A stretch of DNA of 15,869 nucleotides. Origin: Candidatus Omnitrophota bacterium. GTDB taxonomy: Bacteria > Omnitrophota > Gorgyraeia > Velamenicoccales > JABMQK01. The translations under genes were made by a program, and so were the position numbers. The stretch spans positions 1 to 15,869 of the forward strand of contig JAQTPJ010000005.1 of the NCBI GenBank assembly GCA_028712915.1. Direction: 5' to 3'. Below the pieces are notes generated by a model. The model saw only the letters and a program-made list of their open reading frames with translations, was not told where the DNA came from and ran no database searches. How positions within the stretch are numbered: the stretch's first letter is position 1; the number at the start of each line of letters is the position of its first letter. Shown here one piece after another: positions 5,463 through 14,299 of the stretch.

Positions 5463-5732
5463 TTGACTTTAACAAAAGAAAATAAAGAGCAGGTTATAGG
5501 TGGTTTCAAGAAACATGAGAAAGACACGGGTTCTGCTGGTGTGCAGATAGCCATCCTTACTGAGAGGATTAACCAGCTGTCAGGGCACTTTAAGGAGCAT
5601 GTCAAAGATCATCACTCCCGCCGTGGACTTTTGCGTCTTGTAGGAAGGCGCAGGACCCTTCTCGATTACCTTAAGAAGACAGACAAGAAGCAGTATAACG
5701 AGCTCTTGGATAAACTAAATTTAAAAAAATAA
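5463..5732 (+). CDS. rpsO: 30S ribosomal protein S15
   Basis: 89-residue primary 16S rRNA-binding protein of the small subunit. Family features are intact: the N-terminal helix, GSAGVQIAILTERINQLSGH (residues 22-41) and HSRRGLLRLVGRRRTLLDYL (50-69), which contact the 16S three-way junction. The start is TTG at 5463, with AGGAGG 5 bp before it; no ATG fits, and the residue count matches the family. A rare start codon agrees with the tight translational control known for rpsO, although the regulatory pseudoknot was not modelled. pnp follows after 11 bp, the common rpsO-pnp arrangement. Confidence 0.97.
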   Translation: MTLTKENKEQVIGGFKKHEKDTGSAGVQIAILTERINQLSGHFKEHVKDHHSRRGLLRLVGRRRTLLDYLKKTDKKQYNELLDKLNLKK

Positions 5733-5743
5733 GGAGAATTCTT

Positions 5744-7822
5744 ATGGTTCAGGAGCAAGTAAAAGTCCTCTTCGGAGGACAGGATATTATTTTAGAAACC
5801 GGTAAATTCGCCAGGCAGGCAGATGGCGCAGTTACTGTCACTTATGGCGGCGTGGTAATTTTGGTCACCGCTTGTGTTTCGCAGGAGCCGCGCGAGAATA
5901 AATCTTTTTTCCCGTTGATGGTTGAATATCAGGAAAAGACTTATGCGGCAGGCCGCATCCCGGGTGGTTTCTTTAAGCGTGAAGGCCGTCCTTCAGAGAA
6001 TGAAATTCTTACGGCCCGCCTCATAGACCGCCCCATAAGGCCGCTATTTCCCGATGGGTTTTATTACGATGTCCAGGTTATGGGCATGGTGCTTTCTAGC
6101 GACGGCGAATACGACCCGGATATACTTGCAGTTATCGGCGCGTCCAGCGCGTTGACTATTTCCCAGATTCCTTTCAACGGCCCCATAGGAGCAATAAGGG
6201 TTATAAGAGTAAACAATGAATTTATAATAAATCCTACATATAAACAGCGCCAGGAAAGCGATTTAGATTTAGTTGTTGTGGCCAGAAAAGACGGCATAGT
6301 AATGCTTGAAGGAAACGCCAGCCAGGTGCAGGAAGACGTTATCACGCAAGCAATAGAATTCGGCTTCAAGAATCTCCAGGCAGTTCTTGAGCTGCAGGAG
6401 AAGCTAGCAGCTAAGTGCGCAAAGCCCAAGATGAAGTTTGAACCGGTTCTTGTATCGGAGGATTTAATCTCTAAGGTAAAAGAGTCTTCGCTTGCCAAGA
6501 TAAAAGAGATATGCCAGATAGGCAGCAAGGAGCAACGTGAAGAGGCAACTTTGAACCTTCAGGAAAAACTGGAAGCAGAACTCGTCAGCGAAGAGAGCGG
6601 TTTTACCAAGGATGATATTGTTGTTGCTATTGAAAAGATAATGCAGGAGGAAGTAAGGGCTACGATTTTAGATAAGAATGTCCGTATTGATTCAAGGTCG
6701 CTTACAGAAATAAGGCCGATAGCCTGCGAGACGGGAGTTTTGCCGCGTACGCACGGTTCAGGATTGTTTACGCGCGGCCAGACCCAGAGTTTATCCATTA
6801 CCACTTTGGGCACGCGCTCCGACCAGCAGAGAATAGACGCCCTGGAGGGCGAAAGTTTAAAGTCGTTTATGCTGCACTATAACTTTCCTCCATTTAGCGT
6901 GGGCGAAGTAAAGCCTGTAAGAGGGACCGGCAGAAGAGAGATTGGCCACGGCGCTCTGGCAGAGAAGGCATTGAGTATTGTGATGCCATCCAAAGATAAA
7001 TTTCCTTATACGGTAAGGGTTGTCTCGGAGATTTTGGAATCCAACGGCTCATCGAGTATGGCCACGGTTTGCGCCACCACATTGTCTTTGATGGACGCGG
7101 GAGTCCCCATAAGCGATGCTGTGGCTGGAGTTGCTTTGGGTTTAGTAAAGAAAGGCAATAAATATGTCCTGCTTACGGATATTAACGGCCTGGAAGATCA
7201 CTGCGGAGATATGGATTTTAAAGTCGCCGGCACAAAAAAAGGCGTTACAGCCATACAGATGGATTTAAAGATAGACGGCGTTGATATGGAGCTGCTTAAA
7301 AAAGCGTTCAGACAGTCATATGACGCTCGTATGGTAATCTTAGGCAAGATGCAGCAGGCTATATCCAGTCCGCGCCAGAGTATTTCTGAATTTGCTCCGA
7401 GGATTACAAGCCTGAAGATAAGGCAGGAAAAAATCGGCGAACTCATCGGCCCTGGCGGAAAGACTATCAAGAAGATTATTGAATTGACCGGCGCTACTAT
7501 TGATATTGAAGAAGACGGGACTGTCCTTGTGGCTTCCACGCAGGCTGAGAGTTCTGACAAGGCCATAGAGATGATTAATGCCATTGCGCAGGATTTGGAA
7601 GTCGGCCAGGTATTCAAGGCAAAGGTAAAGCGTATTACAAATTTCGGAGCCTTCTGTGAACTGCCTTCGGGCAAAGAAGGGCTGGTGCACATTTCCGAGA
7701 TTTCCAATAAATTCATTAAGACCGTAGAAGATGAGATTAAGATTGGCGACGAGTTTAAAGTCAAGGTTATAGAAATAGACGAATTAGGCCGTATTAATCT
7801 AAGCAGGAAACAGGCAGAGTAG
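5744..7822 (+). CDS. pnp: Polyribonucleotide nucleotidyltransferase (PNPase)
   Basis: 692-residue 3'-5' phosphorolytic exoribonuclease acting in mRNA decay as a trimer. Two RNase PH-like cores are present. The first carries GRIPGGFFKREGRPSE and RPIRPLFPDGF (about residues 75-106). The second carries RGTGRREIGHGALAEKAL and SEILESNGSSSMAT. The catalytic aspartates match D485 and D491 in DHCGDMD. A KH domain with GPGG (about 555-610) and a C-terminal S1 domain (about 620-688, ITNFGAFCEL and GLVHISEIS) follow. The length is near the usual 700 residues. No truncation or missing motif is seen. It lies between rpsO (11 bp) and ftsK (27 bp gap). Confidence 0.98.
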   Translation: MVQEQVKVLFGGQDIILETGKFARQADGAVTVTYGGVVILVTACVSQEPRENKSFFPLMVEYQEKTYAAGRIPGGFFKREGRPSENEILTARLIDRPIRPLFPDGFYYDVQVMGMVLSSDGEYDPDILAVIGASSALTISQIPFNGPIGAIRVIRVNNEFIINPTYKQRQESDLDLVVVARKDGIVMLEGNASQVQEDVITQAIEFGFKNLQAVLELQEKLAAKCAKPKMKFEPVLVSEDLISKVKESSLAKIKEICQIGSKEQREEATLNLQEKLEAELVSEESGFTKDDIVVAIEKIMQEEVRATILDKNVRIDSRSLTEIRPIACETGVLPRTHGSGLFTRGQTQSLSITTLGTRSDQQRIDALEGESLKSFMLHYNFPPFSVGEVKPVRGTGRREIGHGALAEKALSIVMPSKDKFPYTVRVVSEILESNGSSSMATVCATTLSLMDAGVPISDAVAGVALGLVKKGNKYVLLTDINGLEDHCGDMDFKVAGTKKGVTAIQMDLKIDGVDMELLKKAFRQSYDARMVILGKMQQAISSPRQSISEFAPRITSLKIRQEKIGELIGPGGKTIKKIIELTGATIDIEEDGTVLVASTQAESSDKAIEMINAIAQDLEVGQVFKAKVKRITNFGAFCELPSGKEGLVHISEISNKFIKTVEDEIKIGDEFKVKVIEIDELGRINLSRKQAE

Positions 7823-7849
7823 TTTTCAGGTTGATTCCCTCTAGAGGTA

Positions 7850-10081
7850 ATGAAAAATAAATACATCGAAGAAGTAATAGGCATTATTTTCCTGACAGCG
7901 TCGATTTTGGTTTTTCTAAGCCTCACCTCTTACACCCCCCATGATTTAAGCTGGTATACAGCGCATCCGAATATCCCCGTAAAAAATATAATCAATGTTT
8001 TTGGTTCGTATTTAGCGGGGGTTTTGTATTTTGTATTCGGGCATGCCTCTTTTTTAATCCCTTTAATTTTATTTATATTCAGCATGAAATGGTTTAGGAA
8101 GACCGATGTGCCTATGGGGCCGAGCCGTATTGTTGGGCTGGTGATAGCGTTTTTATCGTTCAGTTCATTCTTTGCGATTTTTATCGCGCCTACAAACGCA
8201 GTGAGGTTTCACAGGGGCGGGATAATAGGTTTGATATTTTCTGATTTCCTGATTAATTATTTTGGCAAAGTGGGCGCATACGTTATTATCATCAGCTTAG
8301 GCTTGCTTTCGCTTCCCCTGGTTGCCGAGATTTCTATAATTCCGTTGTTTTCTTTGATAAAGCAGGCTGTTTGGTTTATCTCGGATAAAATAGCCAAATT
8401 AGGGAAGGCAAAGCATTTAAGAGAGGCAAGGCCCACCCAGCCTAAGGCGTCAATATTCTCGTCCAAAGCGCGCCCTGCCAAGCAGTCTGAGCTGGATTTA
8501 GCGATAAAAGAAAAGAATGATATCAAGAAAATAATTGAATCCAAGGTTGAGGCGCAGGAGGCGTTAAAACCAAAGATTCAGATAGCAAAATTTGAAGTAA
8601 AACCAAAGGAAAAGCCGCTCGTAGACGCGCAGGCAGCGCGTATTGAAAGGGAAGAAGAGGACGAGAATTATATTTTGCCGGCGCTGGATTTACTGGAATC
8701 GCCTCCGCCGTTTTCTGCGCGCCATATAAAAGATGACTTAGCGGCGAACGCGCATATACTTGAAGATACGCTTTCCGATTTCGGCATAAGCGTAAGAGTT
8801 TCCGATGTGGAAAGAGGCCCGGTTATAACCCGCTATGAATTAGAGCCGGCGCCGGGAGTCAAGGTTCAAAAGATAGTTACTTTGTCGGACGATATTTCCC
8901 TGGCGTTAAAGGCCACATCAGTGAGGATAGTCGCTCCTATCCCGGGAAAATCGGTAGTAGGAGTAGAGGTGCCCAATAGCCACAGCAGCTTTGTGTATTT
9001 AAAAGAAGTATTAATCTCTCCTGATTTTCAGGGGAATAAATCCAAATTGACCCTGGCTTTAGGCAAGGATATCGCCGGCAATCCCGTTATCGCGGATTTA
9101 GGCGAAATGCCGCATCTTTTGATTGCCGGCACAACAGGTTCGGGTAAGACCGTTTGCGTAAACAGCATAATTATGTCCATGCTTTTTAATGCCGCTCCTT
9201 CAGAGGTTAAATTCCTGATGGTCGACCCTAAGATGGTAGAGCTTGCTCCTTTTAATGGGCTGCCGCATTTATTGTGCCCGGTTGTGACCGACGTAAAAAA
9301 AGTGTCCAGCGCGCTTCAATGGGTAGTAAGGGAGATGGAAGAACGGTACCGGATTTTAGCCAAAGAGGGTGTGCGCAATATAGAATATTATAATCAGAAA
9401 AAACAGAGGCTTCCTTATATAGTGGTGGTAGTCGACGAGCTGGCTGATTTGATGGTGGTGGCGCAGAACCAGATTGAAGAGGCGATTACGCGCCTTGCGC
9501 AGTTGTCGCGCGCCGTAGGCATACATTTAATACTGGCGACACAAAGGCCGTCGGTAGATGTTATCACAGGCGTAATCAAGGCAAATTTTCCCGCGCGCAT
9601 TTCTTTTAAGGTTGCCTCCAAAGTAGATTCGCGCACGGTGCTGGATATGAACGGAGCAGATAAACTTTTGGGAAAAGGAGATATGTTATTCTTAAAACCG
9701 GGCGAGGCAAAATTAATTCGAGCGCAGGGTAGTTTCCTTAAGGATGTTGAAATTGAGAGGACGACGGAATTTATTAAAAAGCAGGCAGAGCCTATATATG
9801 ATGAGGAGATACTCAGGGAACAAGAAAAAAGCGTTGCTTTTGGGAATTTCGAGAAAGACGAAATGTTTGATACGGCGGTCAAGTTAATATTAGAATCCCA
9901 GCATGCCTCCGTGTCTATTCTGCAGAGAAGGCTGCGTTTAGGCTATACGCGCGCAGCAAGGTTAATTGACATGATGGAAGAACAGGGTATAATAGGTCCA
10001 TATAGAGGAAGCAAGCCGCGGGAAATCATAGTCGATAAAGACGATTACCTAAAAGAAGATAAAATAGAGGAAACGCAATGA
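7850..10081 (+). CDS. ftsK: DNA translocase FtsK/SpoIIIE
   Basis: 743-residue septal DNA pump that clears chromosome ends during division. The N-terminus (about residues 8-175) holds four to five membrane segments, starting with GIIFLTASILVFLSL and SYTPHDLSW. A charged linker (about 180-280) follows. The motor domain contains Walker A GTTGSGKT (427-434) and Walker B IVVVVDE (D529, E530). The C-terminal gamma winged helix (about 668-730) has QRRLRLGYTRAARLIDMMEE, which reads polar KOPS-type sites in relatives. The linker is short, as in SpoIIIE-like forms. ATG 7850 fits the family N-terminus, but the nearest Shine-Dalgarno-like AGAGG is only 2 bp away and sits inside a 10-bp palindrome. rodZ overlaps the end by 4 bp. 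Confidence 0.97.
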   Translation: MKNKYIEEVIGIIFLTASILVFLSLTSYTPHDLSWYTAHPNIPVKNIINVFGSYLAGVLYFVFGHASFLIPLILFIFSMKWFRKTDVPMGPSRIVGLVIAFLSFSSFFAIFIAPTNAVRFHRGGIIGLIFSDFLINYFGKVGAYVIIISLGLLSLPLVAEISIIPLFSLIKQAVWFISDKIAKLGKAKHLREARPTQPKASIFSSKARPAKQSELDLAIKEKNDIKKIIESKVEAQEALKPKIQIAKFEVKPKEKPLVDAQAARIEREEEDENYILPALDLLESPPPFSARHIKDDLAANAHILEDTLSDFGISVRVSDVERGPVITRYELEPAPGVKVQKIVTLSDDISLALKATSVRIVAPIPGKSVVGVEVPNSHSSFVYLKEVLISPDFQGNKSKLTLALGKDIAGNPVIADLGEMPHLLIAGTTGSGKTVCVNSIIMSMLFNAAPSEVKFLMVDPKMVELAPFNGLPHLLCPVVTDVKKVSSALQWVVREMEERYRILAKEGVRNIEYYNQKKQRLPYIVVVVDELADLMVVAQNQIEEAITRLAQLSRAVGIHLILATQRPSVDVITGVIKANFPARISFKVASKVDSRTVLDMNGADKLLGKGDMLFLKPGEAKLIRAQGSFLKDVEIERTTEFIKKQAEPIYDEEILREQEKSVAFGNFEKDEMFDTAVKLILESQHASVSILQRRLRLGYTRAARLIDMMEEQGIIGPYRGSKPREIIVDKDDYLKEDKIEETQ

Positions 10082-10884
10082 ACCCTACCATTAAACCTAT
10101 AAGTGTTGTCTTAAAAGAGGCACGCCAGGGCAAGGGTATTTCTCTTGAAGAGGCATACAAAGCTACAAAAGTTCATCCTAAAATATTGCACGCCTTGGAA
10201 GAAGGTACAACTTTAGGCTTAAGCCATGTCTATGTGAAAAGTTACATAAAGATTTACGCGAATTACCTCGGGATTAGCCGCCAGGAATTAGACAAGTATT
10301 TTCACGTTCCTATAAACCTGAAAGATAGAAAGGTTAAGCTGGATGTTTCTTCTATCGCAGGAAAAGGCGAACGGATTCATGGCCTAAGCGGACCGGTAAT
10401 TCTGCCGAGCCCTCCTTTTATTTTAGGTTTCCTTAAAAAGGCAGCGGTTGTCCTGGCTGTATTTTTGGTGTTTTTGATTATTGTTAAAGTTTTTCCTAAA
10501 AAGGTAGCTACTGCTGTAAGAAAAGATAAATCTCCTGTCGTAATTTCAGCTTTTACAAATTTGAATAAAGAAGAAAAGGTAAAGAAGGCTACGGCGGAAA
10601 AGGAATCTTTTGCGAAAATCGGGGATACCCTCAGACTTACGATTTTTACCGAAGAAGATAATTGGATGCAGATAAAAACAGATGGAAAAGTCGTCTTCAA
10701 ACGTATTCTTAAGAAAGGCACTTCTGAGACATGGCAGGCAAAAGACAGCTTTGAGCTCTGGCTTGCCAATGCCGGGATTATCAAGCTTGAGCTAAATGGA
10801 AAGATCCTGCCGTCTATAGGCAGAAGAGGGCAGCTGCTGAAAAGCGTAGTCATTAACAGAGAAGGCTATACCATTAATAAATAA
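10078..10884 (+). CDS. rodZ: RodZ-like helix-turn-helix membrane protein
   Basis: 268 residues in the three-part RodZ layout. A cytoplasmic HTH_25 domain (about 6-77; VVLKEARQGKGISLEEAYKA, ALEEGTTLGLSHVYVKSYIK) comes first. A basic linker and one membrane helix (about 121-139) follow. An outer domain of DUF4115 type (about 183-265; LRLTIFTEEDNWMQIKTDGK, LELNGKILPSIGRRGQL) ends the protein. RodZ bridges MreB filaments to the elongasome and sets rod shape. Start ATGA overlaps the ftsK stop. The ftsK-rodZ(-rimO)-pgsA order is widely conserved and supports the call. mreB is not in the window. Confidence 0.9.
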   Translation: MNPTIKPISVVLKEARQGKGISLEEAYKATKVHPKILHALEEGTTLGLSHVYVKSYIKIYANYLGISRQELDKYFHVPINLKDRKVKLDVSSIAGKGERIHGLSGPVILPSPPFILGFLKKAAVVLAVFLVFLIIVKVFPKKVATAVRKDKSPVVISAFTNLNKEEKVKKATAEKESFAKIGDTLRLTIFTEEDNWMQIKTDGKVVFKRILKKGTSETWQAKDSFELWLANAGIIKLELNGKILPSIGRRGQLLKSVVINREGYTINK

Positions 10885-12140
10885 TGAGCCTTCGCATCGG
10901 CATAGTTTCTTTGGGGTGCCCGCGCAACCTCGTCGATTCCGAAACAATATTATCCCGTTTAAAAAATAAAAATTTTTCAGTCGGCAGATTAGAAGATGCC
11001 GAAGTGGTCTTTGTAAATACCTGCGCTTTTATCAAAGAGGCAAAAGAGGAGTCGATTGGCACTATTCTTAGCCTTATTGATTTAAAGAAACAAGGGGTTA
11101 TTAAAAAGTTAATAGTATGCGGCTGCCTGGTCGAAAGGTATAAGGATGAGTTGGTAAGGAACTTAGACGGCATAGATGCCTTTGTGGGCAGGCTGGATTT
11201 AAACGCAGAATTTACGGCGAGACATTTGCTTACGCCTAAACATTTTGCCTACGTAAAGATTTCCGAAGGCTGCGGAAATTTTTGCAGTTACTGCGTGATT
11301 CCCAGAATCAAAGGTAAATTAAACAGCAGGCCCGTAGAGTCGATAATTGACGAAGTCAGGACATTAGACAGGAATAATACCAAAGAGATAAATCTCGTCG
11401 GCCAGGATATCACGTTGTATGGCGCTGATTCATACGGCAGGCCGATGTTGCATAAACTTATAAAAGAAATCCTGAAGAACACCAAAAATATCAAGTGGTT
11501 AAGGCTTTTATACCTTAACCCCAAACGGATTGACGACAGGCTCATTGATTTGATATCCAAAGAGGAGAGAATCTGCAAATATGTGGATATGCCTGTGCAG
11601 CACATAAACGACAGGATTTTAAAGTTGATGAATAGGAATATAGCTGGGAGCGAGATTGTATCTTTAATAAGAAAGATACGCAGTAAGATAAAAGGCGTAT
11701 ACCTGCGCACTTCTGTTATCGTGGGTTTTCCCACGGAGACCCAGAAAGATTTTCAAGGACTGATGGATTTTTTGAGAAAGGTAAAATTTGAGCGCCTGGG
11801 CGCATTTATTTATTCCAGGGAAGAGGGCACCGCGGCATACGCGTTCAAGAAACAAATCCACTACCGCAGGAAAAAGTCGAGGTTCGATAAACTTATGCTG
11901 CTTCAGCAGGATATAGCCAGAGAAATAAATAAATCTTTGTTGGGCAGGGAAGTCCAAGTAATGGTTGATGAAAAAGACAGCGAGGATAAAAATATTTATC
12001 TGGCTAGGCTAGAACAGGACGCCCCGGAAGTAGACGGCGTAGTATATGTAAAGAGCAAAAAAAATCTTCGCCCGGGAGAATTCCTCAAGGTAAAGATAAC
12101 CGATACATTAGAATATGATTTAACAGGAGAACCGGCATGA
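10884..12140 (+). CDS. rimO: Ribosomal protein S12 methylthiotransferase RimO
   Basis: 418-residue radical-SAM enzyme that adds a methylthio group to a conserved aspartate of ribosomal protein S12. The N-terminal UPF0004 domain has cluster cysteines C12 (SLGCPRNLVDSE), C47 (NTCAF) and C81 (CGCLVE). The radical-SAM cluster motif is C130-x3-C134-x2-C137 (SEGCGNFCSYC), followed by VIPRIKGKLNSR. NLVGQDITLYGAD and the C-terminal TRAM region (about 350-415) complete the domain order. The SLGCPRN-VDSE form and the YSREEGT segment favour RimO over MiaB. TAATG overlap with the rodZ stop; the pgsA ATG overlaps its own stop by 4 bp. Confidence 0.95.
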   Translation: MSLRIGIVSLGCPRNLVDSETILSRLKNKNFSVGRLEDAEVVFVNTCAFIKEAKEESIGTILSLIDLKKQGVIKKLIVCGCLVERYKDELVRNLDGIDAFVGRLDLNAEFTARHLLTPKHFAYVKISEGCGNFCSYCVIPRIKGKLNSRPVESIIDEVRTLDRNNTKEINLVGQDITLYGADSYGRPMLHKLIKEILKNTKNIKWLRLLYLNPKRIDDRLIDLISKEERICKYVDMPVQHINDRILKLMNRNIAGSEIVSLIRKIRSKIKGVYLRTSVIVGFPTETQKDFQGLMDFLRKVKFERLGAFIYSREEGTAAYAFKKQIHYRRKKSRFDKLMLLQQDIAREINKSLLGREVQVMVDEKDSEDKNIYLARLEQDAPEVDGVVYVKSKKNLRPGEFLKVKITDTLEYDLTGEPA

Positions 12141-12715
12141 ACCTTTCTAATAAAATAACCATGTCAAGGCTGATTCTGGCTTTTGTGTTTATGGGTTTTT
12201 TATTCGTAGACGGGTTTATTTTTAAAATAATAGCCCTTGTAACATTCAGCATCGCTTCCCTTACTGATCTTTTGGACGGGTGGTTGGCGCGCAAGCGAAA
12301 CGAGATTACTGATTTAGGCAAGTTGCTCGATCCTATCGCCGATAAAGTATTAGTCCTGGCGGCATTTTTGGCGTTTGTGGAGATGAATTTAATCTGGGCA
12401 TGGATGGTAATTATAATCATAATAAGAGAATTTTTAATCACGGGATTGCGCATACTGGCTATGACCAAAGGTAAAGTCTTAGAGGCGGAAATGGCGGGTA
12501 AACATAAGACAGTATCGCAGATGGTGACTGTATTTTTCATTCTCATAGTCCTTATTCTAAAAGATGTAGGCGCGAGGTATAATTTCTGGACGGCCTCTAT
12601 TGAAAATGCCGTCAATTACGGCATAACCGTATTAATGTTTATAACCGTTACGCTCACGGTGACCTCCGGGTTTTCTTATCTTTGGAGAAACCGCCAGATA
12701 GTCCGCACTTTATAA
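12137..12715 (+). CDS. pgsA: CDP-diacylglycerol-glycerol-3-phosphate 3-phosphatidyltransferase
   Basis: 192-residue inner-membrane enzyme that makes phosphatidylglycerol phosphate from CDP-diacylglycerol and glycerol 3-phosphate. The CDP-alcohol phosphotransferase signature D-x2-DG-x2-AR-x8-G-x3-D-x3-D is complete: D44, D47, G48, A51, R52, G61, D65, D69. The N-terminus NLSNKITMSRL is typical of PgsA, and several hydrophobic helices follow. The next gene encodes the phosphatase for its product, which supports PGP synthase over other CDP-alcohol transferases. It is coupled to rimO by ATGA overlap. Confidence 0.95.
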   Translation: MNLSNKITMSRLILAFVFMGFLFVDGFIFKIIALVTFSIASLTDLLDGWLARKRNEITDLGKLLDPIADKVLVLAAFLAFVEMNLIWAWMVIIIIIREFLITGLRILAMTKGKVLEAEMAGKHKTVSQMVTVFFILIVLILKDVGARYNFWTASIENAVNYGITVLMFITVTLTVTSGFSYLWRNRQIVRTL

Positions 12716-12717
12716 AT

Positions 12718-13161
12718 ATGGATGCTATTAAAATATTAGCCACTTTTTTCGGCATAGGTTATTTGCCGTATTTTCCCGGCACGTGGGCTAGTATCGCCGC
12801 CGTGGCCATATATCTTTTATTGCGTAATAACTTTATTGTTTACATGGCGTTAAGTATTATTGTCTTTCTCTTGGGGCTTCTGATTTGTAAGAAAGCAGAG
12901 GATGGGTTTGCCGAAAAAGACAGCCATTTTATAGTTATAGACGAGATAGCGGCTTTTTTGTTGTTATTAGGCTTAATCCCCAGGGGTATAGTATTTTTAT
13001 TTTTTGCCTTTTTATTTTTTCGTATTTTTGATATAATAAAACCCTATCCGATAAAAAAGATAGAGAATTTTCCAGGAAGTTGGGGTATAATGCTTGATGA
13101 TGTAGTAGCGGCTTTTTATACCTTCTGGGTTGTATGGGGAATTAAAAATATATTTTATTAG
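12718..13161 (+). CDS. pgpA: Phosphatidylglycerophosphatase A
   Basis: 147-residue membrane phosphatase converting phosphatidylglycerol phosphate to phosphatidylglycerol. Family motifs are present: FGIGYLPYFPGTWAS near the start, FIVIDEIAAF (about 64-73), FDIIKPYPIKKIE and GSWGIMLDDVVAA (about 108-132). The start was set at ATG 12718, 2 bp after the pgsA stop, because the conserved region begins there. The longer reading from TTG 12682 adds 12 non-conserved residues inside pgsA. No Shine-Dalgarno sits close to 12718, so it probably depends on coupling to pgsA. Its stop TAG is part of the ribosome binding site of the next gene. Confidence 0.93.
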   Translation: MDAIKILATFFGIGYLPYFPGTWASIAAVAIYLLLRNNFIVYMALSIIVFLLGLLICKKAEDGFAEKDSHFIVIDEIAAFLLLLGLIPRGIVFLFFAFLFFRIFDIIKPYPIKKIENFPGSWGIMLDDVVAAFYTFWVVWGIKNIFY

Positions 13162-13170
13162 GAGGTAGAT

Positions 13171-14295
13171 GTGGATAATAAAAGAGTAGACTATAAAGAG
13201 CAGTCATTGTCTTTTATTAATGAAGTAATGAATAGGGCAGTGCGTGAGCGCGTAACAGATATACACTGGGAGCCTCTTATTACTGAGCGCCAGAAGGAAT
13301 TGGTGGTGCGTTTTAGGATTGACGGCGTGTTAAGAGACGCCGAGAAAGTTGTAAGGACCGAAGCGCAGCTGGACAGTATGTTAAATGCCATAAAGATTAT
13401 GAGCGGTTTGGATCCTACCAAGAAAAGAAGAGAACAGGATGGCCGCCTTAGTTTTACCACTTTAAGTGGAGAAGACGTTGATGTGCGTATAGCGAGCATG
13501 CCTACGCTTTTAGGCGAGAAGATCGTTATGCGTATTATGGATAGGAGCCGTTATTGTTTGAACTTGGAAGAATTGGGCATGTCTAAGGAACTAGTAGATA
13601 TTTACAGGAGTATATTTACACGCCCTGAAGGATTTGTTATTATTGTAGGCCCCACAGGTTCCGGCAAGACTACAACTCTTTATTCCACGCTGCAGCAGGT
13701 TTATTCACGCCAGAAGAATATTTGTACCATAGAAGATCCTGTAGAGTGTAAATTCACAGGCATAAATCAGATTCAGGTAGAACATGAATTTGGCATGACG
13801 TTCGTCAGCGGGCTGCGCGCAATTATGCGTCAGGATCCGGATATTATAGCAGTAGGTGAAATTAGAGACGGCGAGACAACGCGCACGGCTTTGCAGGCGG
13901 CATTAGCAGGCTCGCTGGTATTTTCTACAATTCACGGCAGGGACACTGTGCATTCCATCATAAGGCTGTTGGATATGGGAGTAGAGTCATATTTTATTTC
14001 TTCGGCTATTACAGGAGTTATTGCCCAAAGGTTGGTAAGGTTAACTTGCAAGATATGCAAAGGGCAAGGTTGTTCGCAGTGTATGAATACGGGTTTTAAA
14101 AAGAGGATAGGCATATTTGAGCTCCTTATAATAAATGAGAAATTAAGGGACCTGATTTTGAGAAAAGCCTCGACGGATGAATTGGTCGCCGCCGCAGGCA
14201 AAAACCTTATAACATTCCAGCAATCTATCGATAAATTACTCGCAGAGAATCTTACTACGCAGCAGGAGATTGACAGAGTATTTGCAATGGATTAA
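13171..14295 (+). CDS. PilB/GspE-type secretion/pilus ATPase lacking the N-terminal domain
   Basis: 374-residue hexameric-type traffic ATPase (T2SSE family) powering a type II secretion or type IV pilus machine. It starts almost directly at the ATPase N2 region (SFINEVMNRAVRERVTDIHW, near residue 13). Walker A is GPTGSGKT (160-167), an Asp-box region follows (IEDPVE), Walker B is DPDIIAVGEIRD (222-233, E230) and the His box is STIHGRD. A zinc-type C-x2-C-x4-C-x2-C (C293, C296, C301, C304) has a much shorter middle loop than typical GspE. The usual N-terminal MshEN domain is missing and is encoded by the next gene instead. GTG start with AGGAGG 5 bp upstream. No other secretion genes are visible, so the machine it serves is unknown. 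Confidence 0.9.
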   Translation: MDNKRVDYKEQSLSFINEVMNRAVRERVTDIHWEPLITERQKELVVRFRIDGVLRDAEKVVRTEAQLDSMLNAIKIMSGLDPTKKRREQDGRLSFTTLSGEDVDVRIASMPTLLGEKIVMRIMDRSRYCLNLEELGMSKELVDIYRSIFTRPEGFVIIVGPTGSGKTTTLYSTLQQVYSRQKNICTIEDPVECKFTGINQIQVEHEFGMTFVSGLRAIMRQDPDIIAVGEIRDGETTRTALQAALAGSLVFSTIHGRDTVHSIIRLLDMGVESYFISSAITGVIAQRLVRLTCKICKGQGCSQCMNTGFKKRIGIFELLIINEKLRDLILRKASTDELVAAAGKNLITFQQSIDKLLAENLTTQQEIDRVFAMD

Positions 14296-14299
14296 TTCT

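Noticed and set aside
7198..7926. A 242-codon open frame on the minus strand across the end of pnp.
   Set aside because: It lies antisense to clearly conserved KH and S1 domains, has a low-complexity serine/isoleucine-rich product and matches no family; the same applies to the other antisense frames in the long operon.
12682..12717. A longer pgpA reading from TTG 12682.
   Set aside because: It adds 12 residues that overlap pgsA and do not match the PgpA N-terminus; ATG 12718 fits the family better.
14270..14299. A longer start (TTG 14270) for the MshEN-repeat protein.
   Set aside because: It overlaps the ATPase gene, the nearby AGGAG is only 1-2 bp from the TTG, and the repeat domain begins just after ATG 14300.
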